Positions 29,641 through 39,742 are shown, counted from the first letter of the stretch. The stretch: DNA of 64,000 nucleotides from Oricola indica (GCF_019966595.1 NZ_JAINFJ010000004.1:358529-422528), one strand, 5' to 3'. The notes: a model not told the origin generated them from the letters alone. Program-made: numbers and translations.

Positions 29641-30420
29641 TCAGCGCGCCGCGCGGATCGGTTCGACCATCGCCGTCACGGTGCGGGCGAGAAGGTCGAG
29701 GTCCTGCGGCCGTGAAAGCCGGTGATCGCCGTCCTTGATCATGGTCAGCGCCGCGTCGTCCCTGGACAGGAATTCCATCAATTTTTGCGCATGCGTGTAA
29801 GGTACGTCCGGGTCGGCCATGCCCTGCAGGATGTGCACCGGGCAATGCGTGTCGAGGGGCTCGACCAGGACGCGGTTGCGCCGCCCGTCCTCGAACAACG
29901 TCTTCGTGAAGATGTTCGGATCTGGCGAATATTCGCTGAATTCCTCGAAATAGCCCTTCGTTTCCATGTCGGCGCGCTCCTTTTCCGTCAGTTCCGGCTC
30001 CATCAGCTCGTGCGTGAAGTCCGGCGCGGGCGCGAGCAGCACCATCCCGGCGATCCGGTCGTCCGGACCGCCCCTGTTGAGCTCCTGCACCATTCGGAGC
30101 GCGATCCACCCGCCCATCGACGAACCGATGAGGATCTGCGGACCTTTCGTGTAGTGTTCGAAGACGGCGATGCTCTCGGCCAGCCATTTCGAGATCGTGC
30201 CGTCGGTGAACGCGCCGCCCGATTCTCCGTGGCCCGAATAGTCGTGGCGGGTATAGGCGAGGCCGAGGTCTCCGGCCAGCTGGTCGAGCCGCTCGGCTTT
30301 CGTGCCGAGCATGTCGGAGCGATAGCCGCCGAGCCAGACGAGGCCGGGAGCGCCGCCGGAACGGTGCCGTACCGCGATATCGACACCGGAAACGTCGAGT
30401 TTTTCGGGCTGTTCGGTCAT
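29641..30420 (-). CDS. Alpha/beta hydrolase (serine esterase/thioesterase type)
   Basis: In this 259-residue alpha/beta-hydrolase the nucleophile elbow is GSSMGG with S101, the acid is probably D203 in GMADPDVPYTH, and the histidine is H233 in DGDHRLS. YSGHGESGG supplies the oxyanion-side loop. The fold resembles ABHD10/palmitoyl-protein-thioesterase-like and carboxylesterase proteins; the natural substrate cannot be told. No signal peptide is visible, so it is cytoplasmic. The ATG at 30420 was chosen because the long in-frame extension beyond it overlaps infC on the other strand and shows no similarity. Confidence 0.85.
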   Translation of the reverse strand: MTEQPEKLDVSGVDIAVRHRSGGAPGLVWLGGYRSDMLGTKAERLDQLAGDLGLAYTRHDYSGHGESGGAFTDGTISKWLAESIAVFEHYTKGPQILIGSSMGGWIALRMVQELNRGGPDDRIAGMVLLAPAPDFTHELMEPELTEKERADMETKGYFEEFSEYSPDPNIFTKTLFEDGRRNRVLVEPLDTHCPVHILQGMADPDVPYTHAQKLMEFLSRDDAALTMIKDGDHRLSRPQDLDLLARTVTAMVEPIRAAR

Positions 30421-30600
30421 CGCGGTCCTCTCCTTTGGCTTTGAGCCGTGTTTTGCGCGGCTCGGCACCCTATGTGAAGCCCCATGCCGTGCGATGATGA
30501 TTTTTCTCGTGGGTCGTGCTATTGACTCGGCGCCGGGAATCCCGACATTGCGCGGACTTCCCATTGAACTCGTACCGAAACAGTACAGGAGACAACGACC

Positions 30601-31137
30601 ATTCGCCGTCCATTCCGAGCCCCTCCGGCTCAAAAAACAGGCCCGACCGCCAATCGCGACATTCGCGACCCACAGATTCAGTTGATTGACGCCGAAGGCG
30701 AGAACCAGGGCGTCACGGATACAGCCGAAGCCCTCCGGGTCGCGGAAGAGGCGGGGCTGGATCTCGTCCTGATCGTCCCGAACGCCAATCCGCCCGTTGC
30801 CAAGATCGTCGATCTGGGCAAGCTCAAATACGAACAACAGAAAAAAGCCGCCGCCGCGCGCAAGAAGCAGAAGACCGTCGAGATCAAGGAGATCAAGATG
30901 CGTCCCAATATCGACACCCATGATTACGAGGTGAAGATGAAGGCGATGCGCCGCTTCTTCGACGAGGGCGACAAGGTCAAGGTGACGCTGCGCTTCCGCG
31001 GCCGCGAAATGGCGCACCAGTATCTCGGCATGGAACTCTTGCAGAAGGTCAAGGGAGACACAGACGAGATCGCCAAGGTGGAGGCCGAGCCGAAGCTCGA
31101 AGGCCGCCAGATGATGATGGTGCTCGCGCCTCGCTGA
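30601..31137 (+). CDS. infC: Translation initiation factor IF-3 (ATT start)
   Basis: IF-3 binds the 30S subunit, prevents premature 50S joining and rejects non-canonical start codons. The frame gives 178 residues from the ATT at 30601: RRPFRAPP, then [20 protein letters not shown], the helical linker rich in Lys, and [18 protein letters not shown] in the C-domain. ATT is chosen because AGGAG (30587-30591) lies 9 nt upstream, no ATG or GTG is available there, and a rare AUU start is the known basis of IF-3 autoregulation. A downstream TTG at 30682 would remove the conserved N-terminus. A terminator follows at 31164. Confidence 0.93.
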   Translation: MRRPFRAPPAQKTGPTANRDIRDPQIQLIDAEGENQGVTDTAEALRVAEEAGLDLVLIVPNANPPVAKIVDLGKLKYEQQKKAAAARKKQKTVEIKEIKMRPNIDTHDYEVKMKAMRRFFDEGDKVKVTLRFRGREMAHQYLGMELLQKVKGDTDEIAKVEAEPKLEGRQMMMVLAPR

Positions 31138-31163
31138 GGCCGCGACCATTTGCTGACATTGTG

Positions 31164-31188
31164 AAAGCGGGCTTCGGCCCGCTTTTTT
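31164..31188 (+). terminator. Intrinsic terminator of infC
   Basis: AGCGGGC-TTCG-GCCCGCT followed by T6, 29 nt past the infC stop. infC is therefore separated from rpmI-rplT rather than co-transcribed as in E. coli. Confidence 0.88.
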
Positions 31189-31194
31189 GTGTGG

Positions 31195-31821
31195 TCAGGC
31201 GATTTTGTAGGCGCTGATCACCCAGCCGGTCAGACCTGTCCCCGGAATGTGTTCGCCGTGCTCTTGCGCGCGGATGGTGATTCGGCCGAGCGTTGCCAGC
31301 GCATCGAGTTTCGCGATGAGCGACCCCTCCCGGTAGAAATTGTCGTTCAGTCCGATCACCAGCGCGCCGCCGGGCCGGACAACCCGCAAGATGTCGTCAA
31401 GCGCATCGGCCCGGACATGACCGAAGGAGAACACGCCGACACAGGCCGCGGCCCCGTAGGTGTCGTCCGGCACGTCCATCGGCGGTTCGTTCAGATTGGT
31501 CTCGAACAGTTGGCGGTAGGTGCCGGTCTTTGCCGCCTTGGCGAGCATGCCGGAAGAGAAATCGCAACCATCCACGGTCTCGAAACCCACGCTGCACAGC
31601 GCCAGCCCGGACATGCCCGACCCGCAGCCGACATCGAGAACGGCGCAGCCGTCGGGATCGGCCATCAGGCGCAGAGTTTCGGCGCAACGCGCCGGCTGGC
31701 GATAGCTGTTCTCCGTCAGCTCATCGTCATAGATCTCGGCCCAACTGTCGTAGAATGCCCTGGTTTCGGCATCGCTCTTGACGGTATAGGCCGTCGAAAG
31801 AAACCGTCTCTTCTCAGCCAT
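31195..31821 (-). CDS. Class I SAM-dependent methyltransferase
   Basis: This 208-residue Rossmann-fold methyltransferase has motif I VLDVGCGSGM at 61-70, the acidic residue of motif II in VDGCDFSSGML, and motif IV-like DDTYGAAACVGVFSFGHV. The N-terminal AFYDSWAEIYDDEL resembles ubiquinone/small-molecule methyltransferases and the Williams-Beuren-type family. The substrate cannot be assigned. It is a single gene facing away from rpmI and ending against the infC terminator. Confidence 0.82.
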   Translation of the reverse strand: MAEKRRFLSTAYTVKSDAETRAFYDSWAEIYDDELTENSYRQPARCAETLRLMADPDGCAVLDVGCGSGMSGLALCSVGFETVDGCDFSSGMLAKAAKTGTYRQLFETNLNEPPMDVPDDTYGAAACVGVFSFGHVRADALDDILRVVRPGGALVIGLNDNFYREGSLIAKLDALATLGRITIRAQEHGEHIPGTGLTGWVISAYKIA

Positions 31822-31855
31822 TGTGACATTGCCCTCTCACAACGGTCTCCAATGC

Positions 31856-31884
31856 TTGCATTCCGGGCGCTCCGAGTCTATAGA
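31856..31884 (+). promoter_or_regulatory. Candidate promoter of rpmI-rplT
   Basis: TTGCAT (31856-31861), 17 nt, then TATAGA (31879-31884): a good sigma-70-type match in the 227-nt gap between the divergent methyltransferase and rpmI. It implies a leader of about 155 nt. Confidence 0.5.
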
Positions 31885-32048
31885 GCCGCGTCCCGAACGG
31901 TCCGGCAGGGCATGCCGTGGCCGTTCCGAATGCAAGAACAGCGCACATCGTTCGACGGCCGGGCCCGCTTCGCATGAGTTTCATGCGGCAGGCGGAATTT
32001 GCGGCAAGTCTCGTGAAGCAGCGATGGCGCACAATAACGGAGAGCAAA

Positions 32049-32249
32049 ATGCCCAAGATGAAGACGAAGTCTTCCTGCAAGAAGCGCTTCAAGATCACGG
32101 CTACTGGCAAGGTCAAGGTCGCTGCCGCCGGCAAGCGCCATGGCATGATCAAACGGTCCAACAAGTTCATCCGCGACGCGCGCGGCACCATGGTGCTCGC
32201 CGATCAGGATGCGAAGATCGTCAAGAAGATGATGCCCTACGGCGACTGA
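32049..32249 (+). CDS. rpmI: Ribosomal protein bL35
   Basis: This is a 66-residue basic ribosomal protein of the large subunit ([21 protein letters not shown] to [16 protein letters not shown]). The ATG at 32049 is the family start; codons upstream in frame are leader. It is followed 31 nt later by rplT, the universal bL35-bL20 pair. A promoter-like site is at 31856. Confidence 0.97.
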   Translation: MPKMKTKSSCKKRFKITATGKVKVAAAGKRHGMIKRSNKFIRDARGTMVLADQDAKIVKKMMPYGD

Positions 32250-32280
32250 GCCGTCACGACCCGAACCAGGAGATTAGATC

Positions 32281-32682
32281 ATGGCACGTGTAAAACGCGG
32301 CGTGACAGCCCACGCCAAGCACAAGAAAGTCCTCAAGCAGGCGGAAGGCTTCTACGGCCGCCGCAAGAACACCATTCGCACCGCGAAGGCCGCTGTCGAC
32401 AAGTCGAAGCAATACGCCTACCGCGACCGCAAGACTCGCAAGCGGAATTTCCGCTCGCTGTGGATCCAACGCATCAACGCCGCCGTGCGCGAGCATGGCC
32501 TGACCTATGGCCGTTTCATCGACGGCCTGAACAAGGCCGGCATCGAGATGGACCGCAAGGTCATGTCCGACATGGCGATCCACGAGCCGCAGGCGTTCGA
32601 AGTACTGGTCGGCAAGGCCAAGGAAGCCCTTGCCTATCTCAAGGACACTACGCCGAACGCGTTTGAAAGCGCTGTCCGTTAA
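32281..32682 (+). CDS. rplT: Ribosomal protein bL20
   Basis: bL20 is a 133-residue large-subunit protein needed early in 50S assembly ([57 protein letters not shown]). In other bacteria it represses its own operon; no corresponding pseudoknot was identified here. Its GGAG ribosome-binding site lies about 8 nt before the ATG. A terminator follows at 32712. Confidence 0.98.
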   Translation: MARVKRGVTAHAKHKKVLKQAEGFYGRRKNTIRTAKAAVDKSKQYAYRDRKTRKRNFRSLWIQRINAAVREHGLTYGRFIDGLNKAGIEMDRKVMSDMAIHEPQAFEVLVGKAKEALAYLKDTTPNAFESAVR

Positions 32683-32711
32683 GTCAGCGCTTTCTCGACC
32701 GAGACCCTGAG

Positions 32712-32750
32712 AAACCCGCGCTGGCTGGTCCAGACGCGGGTTTTTCTTTG
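32712..32750 (+). terminator. Intrinsic terminator of rpmI-rplT
   Basis: AAACCCGCG (32712-32720) and CGCGGGTTT (32735-32743) form a 9-bp stem followed by a T-rich tract. It separates rplT from pheS. Confidence 0.85.
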
Positions 32751-32806
32751 ACCTTTCACATCGCGCGGCTAAACAAATCCGCGCAACCGCAAACCGGAAA
32801 TTCGAC

Positions 32807-33895
32807 ATGCTTCAGGAACTCGAAAGCCTCGAACGAAAACTGATGGACGAGATCGCCGCCGCGGCCGACGAACCGGCCATCGAGGCGGTGCGCGTCGGTG
32901 CCATCGGCAAGAAGGGCTCCGTGTCGGAACGGCTGAAGACGCTCGGCAAGATGACGCCGGAGGAGCGTCAGGTCATGGGCCCGGCGATCAACGGGCTGCG
33001 AGACCGGATCACCCAGGCGATCGCCGCGCGCAAGACCGAGCTGCGCGATGCCGCCATCGAGGCACGGCTGGCGACCGAGACCGTCGATGTCACTTTGCCG
33101 GTACGACCCGCGCCCGCGGAAACCGGTCGGATCCACCCGATCACCCAGGTCACCGACGAACTGACCGCAATCTTCGCCGACATGGGTTTCTCGATCGCCG
33201 AGGGGCCGGATATCGAGACCGACTACTACAATTTCACCGCGCTGAACTTCCCCGAGGGCCATCCGGCCCGCGAGATGCACGACACTTTCTTCTTCAACGC
33301 GAACGAGGAGGGCGAGCGCAAGCTCCTGCGCACGCACACCTCACCGGTGCAGATCCGCACCATGGAAACGCAGAAACCGCCGATCCGCATCATCATTCCG
33401 GGCAAGACCTACCGGCAGGATTCGGACGCCACCCACTCGCCCATGTTCCATCAGGTCGAGGGGCTGGTGATCGACCGCCACGCCAATGTGGCCAATCTGA
33501 AATGGGTGCTGACCGAATTCTGCAAGACCTTCTTCGAGGTCGAGCACATCGCCATGCGTTTCCGGCCGTCCTTCTTCCCCTTCACCGAGCCGTCCATGGA
33601 GGTTGACATCCAGTGCGACCGCTCCAAGCCGGGCGAAGTGCGCTTCGGCGAGGGCAAGGACTGGATGGAGATTCTCGGCTGCGGCATGGTTCACCCGAAT
33701 GTGCTGCGCATGAGCGGGCTCGATCCCGACGAATTCCAGGGCTTTGCCTGGGGCATCGGCATCGACCGCCTCGCCATGCTGAAATACGGCATGCCGGACC
33801 TGCGCGCCTTCTTCGACGCCGATGTGCGCTGGCTCAGCCATTACGGCTTCCGCCCGCTCGACATGCCAACGCTGTTCGGGGGGCTGAGCGCGTGA
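32807..33895 (+). CDS. pheS: Phenylalanyl-tRNA synthetase alpha subunit
   Basis: PheS is the catalytic subunit of the (alpha-beta)2 enzyme that charges tRNA-Phe. The 362-residue protein has an N-terminal coiled coil (1-90) for tRNA binding, class II motif 2 around [19 protein letters not shown], the phenylalanine-pocket region [17 protein letters not shown], and motif 3 [17 protein letters not shown]. The stop overlaps the start of a small gene rather than pheT. Confidence 0.98.
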   Translation: MLQELESLERKLMDEIAAAADEPAIEAVRVGAIGKKGSVSERLKTLGKMTPEERQVMGPAINGLRDRITQAIAARKTELRDAAIEARLATETVDVTLPVRPAPAETGRIHPITQVTDELTAIFADMGFSIAEGPDIETDYYNFTALNFPEGHPAREMHDTFFFNANEEGERKLLRTHTSPVQIRTMETQKPPIRIIIPGKTYRQDSDATHSPMFHQVEGLVIDRHANVANLKWVLTEFCKTFFEVEHIAMRFRPSFFPFTEPSMEVDIQCDRSKPGEVRFGEGKDWMEILGCGMVHPNVLRMSGLDPDEFQGFAWGIGIDRLAMLKYGMPDLRAFFDADVRWLSHYGFRPLDMPTLFGGLSA

Positions 33896-34044
33896 CGTCT
33901 TTGCCGCAGACCTCGCACGGCACGGAGACCTTCTCTTTCGGCGACAGCCCGGAATGGCGCGATGGCGGCTATGCGCCGGACATGGAACTTGTTTGCGAGC
34001 GTTTTCGCCTCGTCGAAACGCTCGAAACCGACACGGATGACTGA
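33892..34044 (+). CDS. 50-residue protein between pheS and pheT
   Basis: A GTG at 33892 overlaps the pheS stop (GTGA) and opens a 50-residue frame ([20 protein letters not shown] to [16 protein letters not shown]) that ends 3 nt before the pheT ATG. I do not recognise it. It is acidic, with no membrane segment or signal peptide. The tight fit between two essential co-translated genes supports translation, but it could instead be a spacer open by chance in GC-rich DNA. Confidence 0.5.
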   Translation: MTSLPQTSHGTETFSFGDSPEWRDGGYAPDMELVCERFRLVETLETDTDD

Positions 34045-34047
34045 ACG

Positions 34048-36456
34048 ATGAAATTCACCCTTTCCTGGCTGAAGGAACATTTGGATACCGACGCCTCGCT
34101 CGACCAGATCGTCGAGCGGCTGACGAATATCGGCCTTGAGGTCGAAGCAGTTGACGACAAGGCTCAGTTCAAGCCGTTCGTGATCGCGAAGGTTCTCACC
34201 GCCGAACAGCATCCCGACGCCGACCGCCTGCGGGTCCTGTCGGTGGACACAGGCGACGGCAAGCCGGTCCAGGTCGTCTGCGGCGCACCCAACGCGCGTG
34301 CGGGCCTTGTGGGCGCTTTCGCGGCGCCCGGCGCATACGTACCCGGTATCGACGTCACGCTTTCCGTCGGCAAGATCCGTGGTGTCGAGAGCCACGGCAT
34401 GATGTGTTCCGAGCGCGAATTGCAGATGTCGGATGCCCATACCGGCATTATCGACCTGCCCGAGGATGCGCCGGTCGGCACATCGTTCGCCGCTTACGCG
34501 GGCCTCGACGATCCGGTGATCGAAATCGGCCTGACGCCGGACCGCGCCGATTGCACCGGCGTTGCGGGCATCGCGCGCGATCTCGCGGCCGCCGGTCTCG
34601 GAACGCTGATGACGCCGGGGGTCGAGCCGGCCGCCGGCGACGGCGCTTGCCCGGTCAAGGTGACCATCGAAGACGCAGACCTTTGCCCCGGCTTTGCGCT
34701 GCGCATGGTTCGCGGCGTCAAGAACGGACCGTCGCCGGCCTGGATGCAGCAGCGCCTGCTCGCGATCGGCCTGCGCCCGATCAATGCGCTGGTCGACATC
34801 ACCAACTACATCACGATGGACCGCGGCCGTCCGCTGCATGTCTTCGATGCCGGCAAGGTCGCCGGTAATCTCGTCGTGCGCCGCGCCAGGGAAGGCGAGA
34901 AGGTTCTCGCGCTGGACGAGCGCGAATACGAACTGACGTCGGAAATGTGTGTCATTGCAGACGACAACGGCGTCGAATCGATCGCCGGCATCATGGGCGG
35001 CGAACATTCCGGCTGCGACGAGAACACGACCGACGTGCTGATCGAGTCGGCGCTGTGGAACCCGATGAACATCGCCCGCACCGGCCGCGATCTCGGCATC
35101 ATCACCGATGCGCGCTATCGCTTCGAGCGCGGCGTCGATCCGCAATTCATGGTCGACGGCATGGAAATGGCGACGGAACTCGTGCTCGATTTCTGCGGCG
35201 GCACGCCGTCCGAGCCGGAGGTCGTGGGTTATGAGGCCTATGCGCCGAAAGTGATCGATTTCCCGTTCACCGAAGTGAAGCGCCTCGTCGGCATCGAAGT
35301 GACGTCGCAAGAGCAGATCGACATCTTCAAGCGCCTCGGGTTCGGCGTCGAGGGATCGGGCGTCGAGGCGAAGGTCACGGTGCCGTCCTGGCGTATGTAT
35401 GACGTCGAAGGCAAGGCGGACCTCGTCGAGGAGGTCATGCGCATCCATGGCGAGAACAATATCGACCCACAGCCGCTGCGGAGCCATGGCGCGGTCAACG
35501 CGAAGATCCTGACGACGCTGCAGATCCGAACGCGTCTCGCCAAGCGCGCGCTGGCCGTGCGCGGCATGATGGAATCGGTCTCCTGGTCCTTCATCCCGGC
35601 GGAGCATGCGGAATTGTTTGGCGGCGGCAGCGCCGCGCTGAAGCTTGCCAATCCGATCGCCGCCGACATGTCCGACATGCGACCGTCTCTTCTGCCGGGC
35701 CTGCTTGCAGCCGCGCAGCGCAATGCCGACCAGGGCGTCGGCGATGTCGCGCTGTTCGAGGTCGCGGCGACCTACGAGGGCGACACGCCGGACGCGCAGC
35801 GCCGCGTCGCTGGCGGCATTCGGCGCGGCACGGCTGCACTGACCGGTGGCGGTCGCCACTGGGCTGGAAATGGCGAGGCGGTCGGCGTGTTCGACGCCAA
35901 GGCGGATGCGCTCGCGGCGCTTGAAGCCTGCGGCGCTCCGGTCGCCAATCTCCAGATCGAGCGCGGCGCGCCCGGCTGGTATCATCCCGGCCGTTCCGGC
36001 GTGATCAAGCTCGGCCCGAAGGTCGTGCTCGGCCATTTCGGCGAGTTCCATCCGCGCACGCTAGAGGCGCTCGATGTGTCCGGTGCGCTTTGCGGTTTCG
36101 AGGTCTTCATCGACGCCATTCCCGAACCTAAGAAGAAGCCGACACGCACCAAGCCGAAACTGGAAATCTCGCCCTTCCAGATGCTCAGGCGCGACTATGC
36201 CTTCGTGGTCGATCGGGACACCCCGGCGGCGACCCTCGTCCGCGCCGTCTCCGGCGCCGACAAGAAGCTGATCACGAATGTCAATGTCTTCGACATCTTC
36301 GAGGGCGCATCGCTGGGCGAGGGCAAGAAGTCGGTGGCGCTGGAAGTCTCCATTCAGCCGACGGACCGCACGCTCACCGACGAGGATCTCGACGCGCTGT
36401 CGGCGAAGATCGTCGAGAATGTCGGCAAATCGGCAGGCGGGGTGCTGCGCGGCTGA
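34048..36456 (+). CDS. pheT: Phenylalanyl-tRNA synthetase beta subunit
   Basis: In the 802-residue partner of PheS, the N-terminal EMAP/OB-type tRNA-binding domain lies at about 40-150 ([37 protein letters not shown]). B3/B4 editing follows ([23 protein letters not shown]), then B5 and the catalytic-like core ([22 protein letters not shown]). The C-terminal FDX-ACB anticodon-binding domain ends with [16 protein letters not shown]. Length is normal for the family. A long perfect hairpin lies 31 nt after its stop. Confidence 0.98.
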   Translation: MKFTLSWLKEHLDTDASLDQIVERLTNIGLEVEAVDDKAQFKPFVIAKVLTAEQHPDADRLRVLSVDTGDGKPVQVVCGAPNARAGLVGAFAAPGAYVPGIDVTLSVGKIRGVESHGMMCSERELQMSDAHTGIIDLPEDAPVGTSFAAYAGLDDPVIEIGLTPDRADCTGVAGIARDLAAAGLGTLMTPGVEPAAGDGACPVKVTIEDADLCPGFALRMVRGVKNGPSPAWMQQRLLAIGLRPINALVDITNYITMDRGRPLHVFDAGKVAGNLVVRRAREGEKVLALDEREYELTSEMCVIADDNGVESIAGIMGGEHSGCDENTTDVLIESALWNPMNIARTGRDLGIITDARYRFERGVDPQFMVDGMEMATELVLDFCGGTPSEPEVVGYEAYAPKVIDFPFTEVKRLVGIEVTSQEQIDIFKRLGFGVEGSGVEAKVTVPSWRMYDVEGKADLVEEVMRIHGENNIDPQPLRSHGAVNAKILTTLQIRTRLAKRALAVRGMMESVSWSFIPAEHAELFGGGSAALKLANPIAADMSDMRPSLLPGLLAAAQRNADQGVGDVALFEVAATYEGDTPDAQRRVAGGIRRGTAALTGGGRHWAGNGEAVGVFDAKADALAALEACGAPVANLQIERGAPGWYHPGRSGVIKLGPKVVLGHFGEFHPRTLEALDVSGALCGFEVFIDAIPEPKKKPTRTKPKLEISPFQMLRRDYAFVVDRDTPAATLVRAVSGADKKLITNVNVFDIFEGASLGEGKKSVALEVSIQPTDRTLTDEDLDALSAKIVENVGKSAGGVLRG

Positions 36457-36487
36457 TCCGCCGGCTTTCCCGCGTTCCGTTTCCGGA

Positions 36488-36520
36488 ATAGTCTTCTCCC
36501 GAACTCCGGGAGAAGACTAT
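36488..36520 (+). promoter_or_regulatory. 14-bp perfect hairpin covering the DUF1304 start site
   Basis: ATAGTCTTCTCCCG (36488-36501) and CGGGAGAAGACTAT (36507-36520) pair perfectly around a 5-nt loop. The right arm contains the ribosome-binding site GGGAG (36508-36512) and the first two bases of the ATG at 36519. The stem is followed by GTCCTTTTTG, so it could also terminate pheT transcription. Both roles are possible together. Confidence 0.6.
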
Positions 36521-36884
36521 GTCCTTTTTGGCGCAGATCCTTGTCGCAATCGTCGCGCTGGAACATATCCTGTTCCTCGTCCTCGAAATGTTTCTCTGGG
36601 ACAAGCCGCAGGGTATGAAGGTCTTCCGCAACACGCCGGAAAGCGCTGCGGCGACGAAAGTGCTCGCCGGCAATCAGGGCCTCTATAACGGCTTTCTCGC
36701 CGCCGGGCTGATCTGGTCGCTGATACCGCTCGGCGCGCCGGGTGCCGCGTCGGCCATCGCGACATTCTTCCTGCTCTGCGTGATTATCGCCGGTCTGTAC
36801 GGCGCGCTCAGTGTCTCGCGCCGCATTCTGTGGGTGCAGGCCGCACCGGCGCTGGTCGCACTGGCCGCCGTTTGGCTGCTTTGA
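36519..36884 (+). CDS. DUF1304 four-helix membrane protein
   Basis: This 121-residue integral membrane protein has about four transmembrane helices (residues 3-25, 50-70, 75-98 and 100-120). It matches DUF1304 (ALEHILFLVLEMFLW, NQGLYNGFLAAGLIW), a family of unknown function. Its ribosome-binding site and start codon are inside a perfect hairpin, so translation may be conditional or the hairpin may be the pheT terminator. It is followed 87 nt later by an oxidoreductase gene. Confidence 0.85.
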   Translation: MSFLAQILVAIVALEHILFLVLEMFLWDKPQGMKVFRNTPESAAATKVLAGNQGLYNGFLAAGLIWSLIPLGAPGAASAIATFFLLCVIIAGLYGALSVSRRILWVQAAPALVALAAVWLL

Positions 36885-36971
36885 TGCGGGTGCCTGAACA
36901 TGCATCGGGCACAGGGTGACAGCACGGACGCCGTGAGTAGTATGGCCACCGAATCAAGCAGGAGGAACGTC

Positions 36972-37958
36972 ATGTTTCGTTGGGGAGTATTATCGACCGC
37001 GAAGATCGGCCGCGAGCAGGTCATTCCGGCGATCTGCGATGCCGAGAATGGCGTTCTGACCGCGATCGCCAGCCGTGACGAGGGCCGCGCCCGCGCGCTT
37101 GCCGACCGGTTCGGCGCGCCGCATGCCTTCGGCTCCTACGAGGCGCTACTCTCCTCCGATACGGTCGACGGGGTCTATATCCCCGTCCCGACGGCGCAGC
37201 ACATCGAGTGGGCCGTGAAGGCGGCAGAGGCGGGCAAACACGTGCTCGTCGAGAAACCGATCGCGCTGAATGCCGCCGAGATCGAGCCGCTCATTGCCGC
37301 ACGGGATCGCGCCGGCGTGGTGATCTCAGAGGCTTTCATGGTCACGTATCATCCGCAATGGATGAAGGTGCGTGATCTCATCGCCGACGGCGCCATCGGT
37401 CGCCTGCGCCAGGTGCAGGGCGCATTCACCTATTTCAACACCGACCCGACGAACACGCGCAACATCCCGGAACTGGGAGGTGGCGGCCTGCCGGATATCG
37501 GCGTCTACCCGACCGTGACGACCCGTTTCGTCACCGGCAAGGAGCCGGTCTCCGTCTCGGCGACGGTCGAGCGCGATCCGACATTCGGTACGGACATCTA
37601 TTCGGATGTGCGCGCGAAATTCGACGGTTTCGAACTCGCCTTCTACTGTTCCACCCAGATGGCGCTGCGCCAGATGATGGTGTTCCACGGTGAGAAGGGC
37701 CTCATCGAGGTGGATGGCCCTTTCAATGCCGGCGATTACGAACACGCCCGCATCACGCTTCACAATGCCGGCCATAACCACGCGGAAGTCTTCCGGTTTC
37801 CGGGCGTGCGCCAATACAAGCTGCAGGTCGAGACCTTTGCCCGCAAGGCGCGCGGCGAGGACGTGGCGATCTTCGAACTGGAAAATTCTGTCGCCAACCA
37901 GAAATTCATCGACGCTGTCTTCCGCGCCGGTGAGAGCGGGAACTGGGAAACTGTTTAG
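36972..37958 (+). CDS. Gfo/Idh/MocA-family oxidoreductase
   Basis: This 328-residue NAD(P)-dependent oxidoreductase has the N-terminal Rossmann segment [19 protein letters not shown] and the family motif [14 protein letters not shown], whose Lys is the usual cofactor/catalytic lysine. The C-domain [21 protein letters not shown] has the conserved Asp and aromatic residues. The family acts on sugars, inositols or dihydrodiols; the closest general type is the D-xylose/trans-dihydrodiol dehydrogenase group. The ATG at 36972 has GGAGGA just upstream. No pathway genes accompany it. Confidence 0.87.
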   Translation: MFRWGVLSTAKIGREQVIPAICDAENGVLTAIASRDEGRARALADRFGAPHAFGSYEALLSSDTVDGVYIPVPTAQHIEWAVKAAEAGKHVLVEKPIALNAAEIEPLIAARDRAGVVISEAFMVTYHPQWMKVRDLIADGAIGRLRQVQGAFTYFNTDPTNTRNIPELGGGGLPDIGVYPTVTTRFVTGKEPVSVSATVERDPTFGTDIYSDVRAKFDGFELAFYCSTQMALRQMMVFHGEKGLIEVDGPFNAGDYEHARITLHNAGHNHAEVFRFPGVRQYKLQVETFARKARGEDVAIFELENSVANQKFIDAVFRAGESGNWETV

Positions 37959-37993
37959 CCGCCAATCTATAGATAAAGATTAGCCGGTTAATA

Positions 37994-39127
37994 TTACCAC
38001 CAGACGCCGCCTCGCGTGACCCGAATGCGTGGCTTCCTGCCCTGTTTCTCCCAGGGATGAAGGCTTTCCGCGCAGGCGGGATCGTCGCAATCCGGGTCCT
38101 CGACCATGGAATGGCGCTCGGGCATTTCGCCGGCGAGCGCCGCCCAGTGGCCGAAACGTGCTCGGTCGCGGCGTCCGAGCCGGATCTGCGGCACCGGCGA
38201 GTGACCGCTGGCCGGGCGATTTTCGCCGGCCGGCGACGTATCGCGGAGCGGAGGCTGACCGCGCAGGGCGCCCTTCAGCGCCGAAAGTCGCGCGATGCGT
38301 TCTTCGGTTGCCGGGTGGGTGCGCAGCATCGAAGGGTCCGGAATGCGGCTGCCGGGCAGCATCATGCCTTCCCAGCGTTTTCCCCGCGCCCGCTCCAGCT
38401 TGAGAAGTGCGGAGGACAAGCCGTCCGGATCGCCGGTCAACAGCGCCGCGCCGTAGTCCGCGTCGAACTCGCGGGTACGCGACAACGCCAGCTGCAGCAG
38501 CCCACCGATTGTCGGCGAGGCGACCATCGCGAGAATGCCAAGCCACGGAATCTGCCCGAAGAAACCCGAGATATTGAACAGGATCGCGAACAGGCCGACG
38601 GTCGAAAGTGTCGAGGTCATGCGCGACACCATGTCGGCGAGCGACATCACCTTGATGTCTTCATTGGCGATATGGGTGGTTTCATGCGCCAGAACGCCGG
38701 CCAACTCTCGCAGAGTGAGATTGCGCAGGAGGGCATCGGTAACCGCGATCGCGGAGTCGTCGCGCCGCCCGACGGCGAAGGCGTTCATCATCCTCGACGG
38801 GATGACATGGAGTTTCGGCGTCGCCGGAAGGTTGGCGCGTGACGCCAGTTCCTGGATCATCCGGTAGCCGGCCGGGAAATTGTGCGGCGTCACCGGCCGC
38901 GCCTTGTACATGCGCAGAACCATGTTGGGGGAGACCCGCCGCGCCGCGCCGAGCATGAACGCGCCGATTGCGATGGCGTAAAGCAGCCCGGTCGTTCCCG
39001 CGATGGCCCAGGCGGTCACCGCGAGCAGCACGAGGCTCCCGGATGCCAGCAACCATGTATGCAGCGCATTAAGCGCGCGGTGCTGGCGGTGAATGATGTG
39101 ATCTTCGTTCAGGAACGGCGGTCTCAT
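37994..39127 (-). CDS. M48-family membrane zinc protease (HtpX-like)
   Basis: In this 377-residue membrane metalloprotease, two N-terminal TM segments (about 24-45 and 48-64) precede the HExxH motif HETTH (H148, E149, H152). The third ligand is in SRTREFDADYGAALL, and a further hydrophobic region lies at 175-215. This is the M48B/HtpX topology used in quality control of inner-membrane proteins. The C-terminal 90 residues are a polar, Arg/Pro-rich extension not found in E. coli HtpX. A separate canonical htpX may exist elsewhere. Confidence 0.87.
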   Translation of the reverse strand: MRPPFLNEDHIIHRQHRALNALHTWLLASGSLVLLAVTAWAIAGTTGLLYAIAIGAFMLGAARRVSPNMVLRMYKARPVTPHNFPAGYRMIQELASRANLPATPKLHVIPSRMMNAFAVGRRDDSAIAVTDALLRNLTLRELAGVLAHETTHIANEDIKVMSLADMVSRMTSTLSTVGLFAILFNISGFFGQIPWLGILAMVASPTIGGLLQLALSRTREFDADYGAALLTGDPDGLSSALLKLERARGKRWEGMMLPGSRIPDPSMLRTHPATEERIARLSALKGALRGQPPLRDTSPAGENRPASGHSPVPQIRLGRRDRARFGHWAALAGEMPERHSMVEDPDCDDPACAESLHPWEKQGRKPRIRVTRGGVWW

Positions 39128-39168
39128 GCGCTCTTATATGGGCATTGCCGGCGGCTTTGATGAGTCCT

Positions 39169-39576
39169 TCACGTGCGATTGAAGACGAATCGCGAGTAGC
39201 CCAGATAGGAAAACACGGTCACGGCCGCGACGGCGATCACCAGCGCGATGAGCGGGGTGATCGTACCGGGCGCGGCAAGCAGCAGGCCGGAATAGATGGC
39301 GTAATTCAGCGCAGCGCCGAGTATCGCCACGAAACCGTAGCGTGCGCCTTCCTGCACCACATGCCGGTCGCTCTTTCCGAAGGTCACGGTGCGGTTGATC
39401 ATCCATGTCGTGAACATCGCCGCCGCGATGGCGAAGAGACGTGCTGTGAACGGACCGAGCGGCGTGAAATGCATCAGCACCGTCAGCACCGTCGCATCGA
39501 CAATAAACCCGGTGCCGCCCGCTACGGCGAAGCTGCCGAGTCTGAAAAGCAGGTTTTTCGATACGATATCGCGCAT
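39169..39576 (-). CDS. GtrA-family membrane protein
   Basis: This 135-residue protein has four TM helices and the GtrA signature (RLGSFAVAGGTGFIVDATVLTVL, FTTWMINRTVTFG, YGFVAILGAALNYAIYSGLL, GYSRFVFNR). GtrA proteins are thought to move polyprenyl-phosphate-linked sugars across the inner membrane for GT-C enzymes. The gene diverges from a large GT-C-like membrane protein 166 nt away, which would be a natural partner. Its usual GT2 (GtrB) companion is not in the window. Confidence 0.85.
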   Translation of the reverse strand: MRDIVSKNLLFRLGSFAVAGGTGFIVDATVLTVLMHFTPLGPFTARLFAIAAAMFTTWMINRTVTFGKSDRHVVQEGARYGFVAILGAALNYAIYSGLLLAAPGTITPLIALVIAVAAVTVFSYLGYSRFVFNRT

Positions 39577-39742
39577 GTGTGGTCCTGGCGCTCCGCAATC
39601 GCCTTGCGGCGCTGATACACCCGGGTCGCGGCGCCGTCGATCCGAATCCGGTCTTTCAATGCCGGATCGTTCGCATTTTACCTTTTCTTGATCCGGTTAA
39701 GGCTAGGTTTAATCCGACGATCGCCAAGCGGATTTCCTGCCG

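Noticed and set aside
33841..36051. 736-codon leftward open frame opposite pheT
   Set aside because: It is antisense to a clear pheT with all family motifs. Long antisense frames are expected at this GC content.
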